From positions 1-64,000 of the forward strand of contig JABGXB010000002.1 in the NCBI GenBank assembly GCA_018675975.1: a stretch of DNA of 64,000 nt, in the 5' to 3' direction. The translations under genes were made by a program, and so were the position numbers. The notes beneath the pieces are model-generated. The model saw only the letters and a list, made by a program, of their open reading frames with translations, made no database searches and was not told the DNA's origin. Positions 61,424 through 64,000 of this stretch are shown here, piece by piece. The stretch comes from Candidatus Woesearchaeota archaeon. GTDB lineage: Archaea > Nanobdellota > Nanobdellia > Woesearchaeales > JABGXB01. Each line of letters opens with the position of its first letter. Position 1 is the first letter of the stretch.

Positions 61424-61894
61424 ATGGCAATTCAAAACGGAGATAGAATAGGAGTAGAATATACTGGTACATTAGAAGACGGATCTGTATTCGATTCATC
61501 AAAAAATCATAAAAAACCATTAGTATTCGAAGTGGGAGCAGGTCAAGTAATTAAAGGATTTGATAATTCAGTAATTGGAAAAGAAAAAGGAGATAAATTC
61601 GAAGTAACAGTTTCACCCGAAGAAGGATATGGTGAATATAAAGAAGAATTAAAAATGGAATTTCCAAATGAAAATTTACCTGAAAATGCAAAAGAAGGCG
61701 ATATGGTTTTATTATCAGATGGAAAAGGACAAGAATTTCCAAGTAAAATTTTAGAAATTAAAGAAGATAAAGTAAAATTAGATATGAATTATCCATTAGC
61801 AGGTAAAACATTAAAATTTGAAATTTTAATTCTTGAACATCAAACTAAACAAGAAACAGATGAATCTTCTGAAGAAAAAGTTTCTCAAGAATAA
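61424..61894 (+). CDS. FKBP-type peptidyl-prolyl isomerase (SlyD-like)
   Basis: GDRIGVEYTGTLEDGSVFDSSKNHKKPLVFEVGAGQVIKGFDNSVIG. Confidence 0.93.
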   Translation: MAIQNGDRIGVEYTGTLEDGSVFDSSKNHKKPLVFEVGAGQVIKGFDNSVIGKEKGDKFEVTVSPEEGYGEYKEELKMEFPNENLPENAKEGDMVLLSDGKGQEFPSKILEIKEDKVKLDMNYPLAGKTLKFEILILEHQTKQETDESSEEKVSQE

Positions 61895-61938
61895 TTTTTT
61901 AATATAATTTTTTAAATTAATACTATTTTTATTTTAAT

Positions 61939-62661
61939 ATGAAAACTACATGTAAAGTTATTTCATTTGAATATCAAACATCAGATATATTTGTATTTAA
62001 AGTTAAATGTAATGAAAATGTCGAATATAAACCAGGACAGTTTTTTATGTTATCAATAAGTGGAATTACTTATGATAATAAATTAAAAAAAGATCTATGT
62101 ATGCCAATTAAAAGGGCGTATAGTGTAAGTTCAATTAGAAATGAAAAGTATATAGAGTTTTGTGTTAAAAAAGAAAATGAAGGAACTGTAAGTTTAGCAT
62201 TAAGTAAATTAAAAATAGGAGACACAATTAATATAACAGGTCCATACGGAAAATTTGTATTAAAAGAAAATAAAAAAGATATAGTTTTACTTGCAATTGG
62301 AAGTGGGATTACACCAATAATGTCAATGTTGAGATCTATAGTTAAAAATAAAATTTATTTAAATAAAAAAATTACATTAATATATGGAAATAAAGAAGAA
62401 ATTACTTACAAAGATGAAATCATAAAATTATGTAAAGATAAAATTAATTTAATTTTTAGTTTAACAAAAATAAATAAAAAAGTAACAAATTGTCAAACTA
62501 TTTTTAATAGAATAACTATTTCAACATTAGAAGATTTAAATATTGATTATACAAATAGTAATATTTACATGTGTGGAAAATTAGAATTCATTAAAAATTT
62601 AAAAGATTCATTTAAAGAAAAAGGAATTTCAAAAGAAAATATTAATTTTGAGATCTATTAG
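61939..62661 (+). CDS. Ferredoxin-NADP reductase-like flavoprotein
   Basis: KPGQFFMLSI; KRAYSVSSI; GDTINITGPYGKFVL; LLAIGSGITPIMSMLRSI. Confidence 0.88.
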   Translation: MKTTCKVISFEYQTSDIFVFKVKCNENVEYKPGQFFMLSISGITYDNKLKKDLCMPIKRAYSVSSIRNEKYIEFCVKKENEGTVSLALSKLKIGDTINITGPYGKFVLKENKKDIVLLAIGSGITPIMSMLRSIVKNKIYLNKKITLIYGNKEEITYKDEIIKLCKDKINLIFSLTKINKKVTNCQTIFNRITISTLEDLNIDYTNSNIYMCGKLEFIKNLKDSFKEKGISKENINFEIY

Positions 62662-63085
62662 AACTTAATTCATCCATTTTCTTTTTCAAAGAACAATAAT
62701 CTTCATAAGTTTTATCATCAAAAATTTCTCTTGCATATTTATCATCAAATTTATTTGCTATCTCATGAGCTTTATTTAAACTAGTTGAATAATCTCCATC
62801 TAAAATATTTAGTAAACTAGCCTCTAAAATTTCATGTAATAAAATTGGCTTATTAAATTTAGGATCCATAAAATTATTTGCAAAATAAATGTCCAAATCT
62901 GCAAGATCAGAATTTATATAAAAAAAAGGACAGTCTCCATTTAATCTTTCTTCTTCTGTATACTCACAGGGAAATAATATATATCCTAATCCATTATAAG
63001 AGAAATGTTCATAGTATTCAAATTTAATATTTTCAACTACTTGTTTTAATTCTTGATAATTAATTTCCATTAATAGACCCATCAA
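62642..63085 (-). CDS. Hypothetical protein with HExxE-type motif
   Basis: KPILLHEILEASLLNI...KAHEIANKFDDKYAREIF. Confidence 0.6.
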   Translation of the reverse strand: MMGLLMEINYQELKQVVENIKFEYYEHFSYNGLGYILFPCEYTEEERLNGDCPFFYINSDLADLDIYFANNFMDPKFNKPILLHEILEASLLNILDGDYSTSLNKAHEIANKFDDKYAREIFDDKTYEDYCSLKKKMDELSSNRSQN

Positions 63086-63092
63086 GAGTTAT

Positions 63093-64000
63093 TTAAATAC
63101 CTTTTGTTTTAAATTTTAATAGATTTTTAGCTATTTCTAATTCTTCGTGAGTGTGCATTACAAAAATAGGTTTTGATTTATTATTAGAAATTAAATTAGA
63201 ATCAATCAATTTTTGTTTATTTTTATTATTGTCAATCATAAAACCCAAATGATTTAATTTTTTAATTATCATTTGACGAACTTTATATTCTACCTCTCCA
63301 ATACCACCAGAAAAAATAATTGCATCACAACCTCCTAAACTTGCATAATATGAGCCAATATAATTAACAATATGATTTACAAACATTTCAATTGCTAATT
63401 TTGATTTTTGATTTTTTGAATTAACTAAGACTTCCATTTTTGATGAATTCGCTAAACCCAATAAACCACTTTTATTATTTAATATATCTCGTATTTTATT
63501 TATACCATATTTTAATTTTTTATTCATATAAAAAATAATACCTGGATCAATATCACCAGATCTAGTTGCCATAATTAATCCATCATTAGGAGAAAAACCT
63601 AAACTAGTGTCATATGATTTACCATTTTTAATAGCACAAATACTTGAACCACTTCCCAAATGACAAGTAATTATTTTTGAATATGGCTTTTTAATTTTCT
63701 TTAATAATTTAATACCATAATCAGATAAATATTTATGACTAATTCCGTGAAAGCCATATTTGCGAATATTATATTTTGAAAAAAAAACATAAGGAATACC
63801 ATATAAATAATTTTGTTTTGGAATAGTAGAATGAAAGGCAGTATCAAAAACTGCAATATGTTTTATTTTATTAAATGTTTTTTTTAATATTTTTATTATT
63901 GAAATTGTTTTCGGATTATGTAATGGAGCTAAATCATTAATCGATTCCAAATAAGAAATAACTTTATTATCAATAATAATTGGTTTAGTAAATTTTCCAC
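63093..64000 (-). CDS. ackA: Acetate kinase, N-terminus beyond window end
   Basis: ITCHLGSGSSICAIKNGKSYDTSLGFSPNDGLIMATRSGDIDPGI; frame open to window edge (GKFTKPIIIDNKVISYLESINDLAPLHNP). Confidence 0.9.
   Translation of the reverse strand, partial: GKFTKPIIIDNKVISYLESINDLAPLHNPKTISIIKILKKTFNKIKHIAVFDTAFHSTIPKQNYLYGIPYVFFSKYNIRKYGFHGISHKYLSDYGIKLLKKIKKPYSKIITCHLGSGSSICAIKNGKSYDTSLGFSPNDGLIMATRSGDIDPGIIFYMNKKLKYGINKIRDILNNKSGLLGLANSSKMEVLVNSKNQKSKLAIEMFVNHIVNYIGSYYASLGGCDAIIFSGGIGEVEYKVRQMIIKKLNHLGFMIDNNKNKQKLIDSNLISNNKSKPIFVMHTHEELEIAKNLLKFKTKGI

Overview
The window is AT-rich, gene-dense archaeal chromosome, most consistent with a DPANN-type lineage (Woese-/Pace-/Nanoarchaeota-like). This placement is inferred from gene content and was not tested by phylogeny. 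It holds an rRNA operon (16S, tRNA-Ala(TGC), 23S) whose 16S and 23S are each flanked by complementary processing stems. About 48 CDS are supported, including TruD, Mre11-like, adenylate kinase, FtsZ, RimK plus a RimB-like protease, proteasome beta, aCPSF1-type beta-CASP nuclease, M16 peptidase, a bacterial-type TGT, ABC-F, CysRS-GatCAB, AbrB-PhoU, a chelatase-like AAA/VWA pair, SecF/SecD, DPH5, RluA, HerA, ScpA, a DUF1858-like/IscA fusion, endonuclease III, two FKBP PPIases and acetate kinase. No CRISPR array or mobile element was recognised. The observations most worth checking are: (1) a AAA/VWA gene pair joined at a CCC-UGA +1-frameshift-type junction, where the VWA frame has no ATG/GTG/TTG start upstream of its conserved-looking N-terminus; (2) a structured, pseudoknot-capable non-coding RNA with terminator-like ends in the largest intergenic gap, upstream of a TIM-barrel/isomerase-like gene of unknown function; (3) an adenylate kinase whose only plausible initiation is a non-canonical ATT/ATA codon behind an SD-like motif; (4) membrane proteins carrying histone-H1-like basic tails, one next to scpA; (5) a second ncRNA candidate near 31.1-31.3 kb; (6) a divergent 16S with mismatches at common archaeal primer sites; (7) perfect palindromes upstream of two regulator genes. 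No database search was run; all family calls rest on motif recognition.
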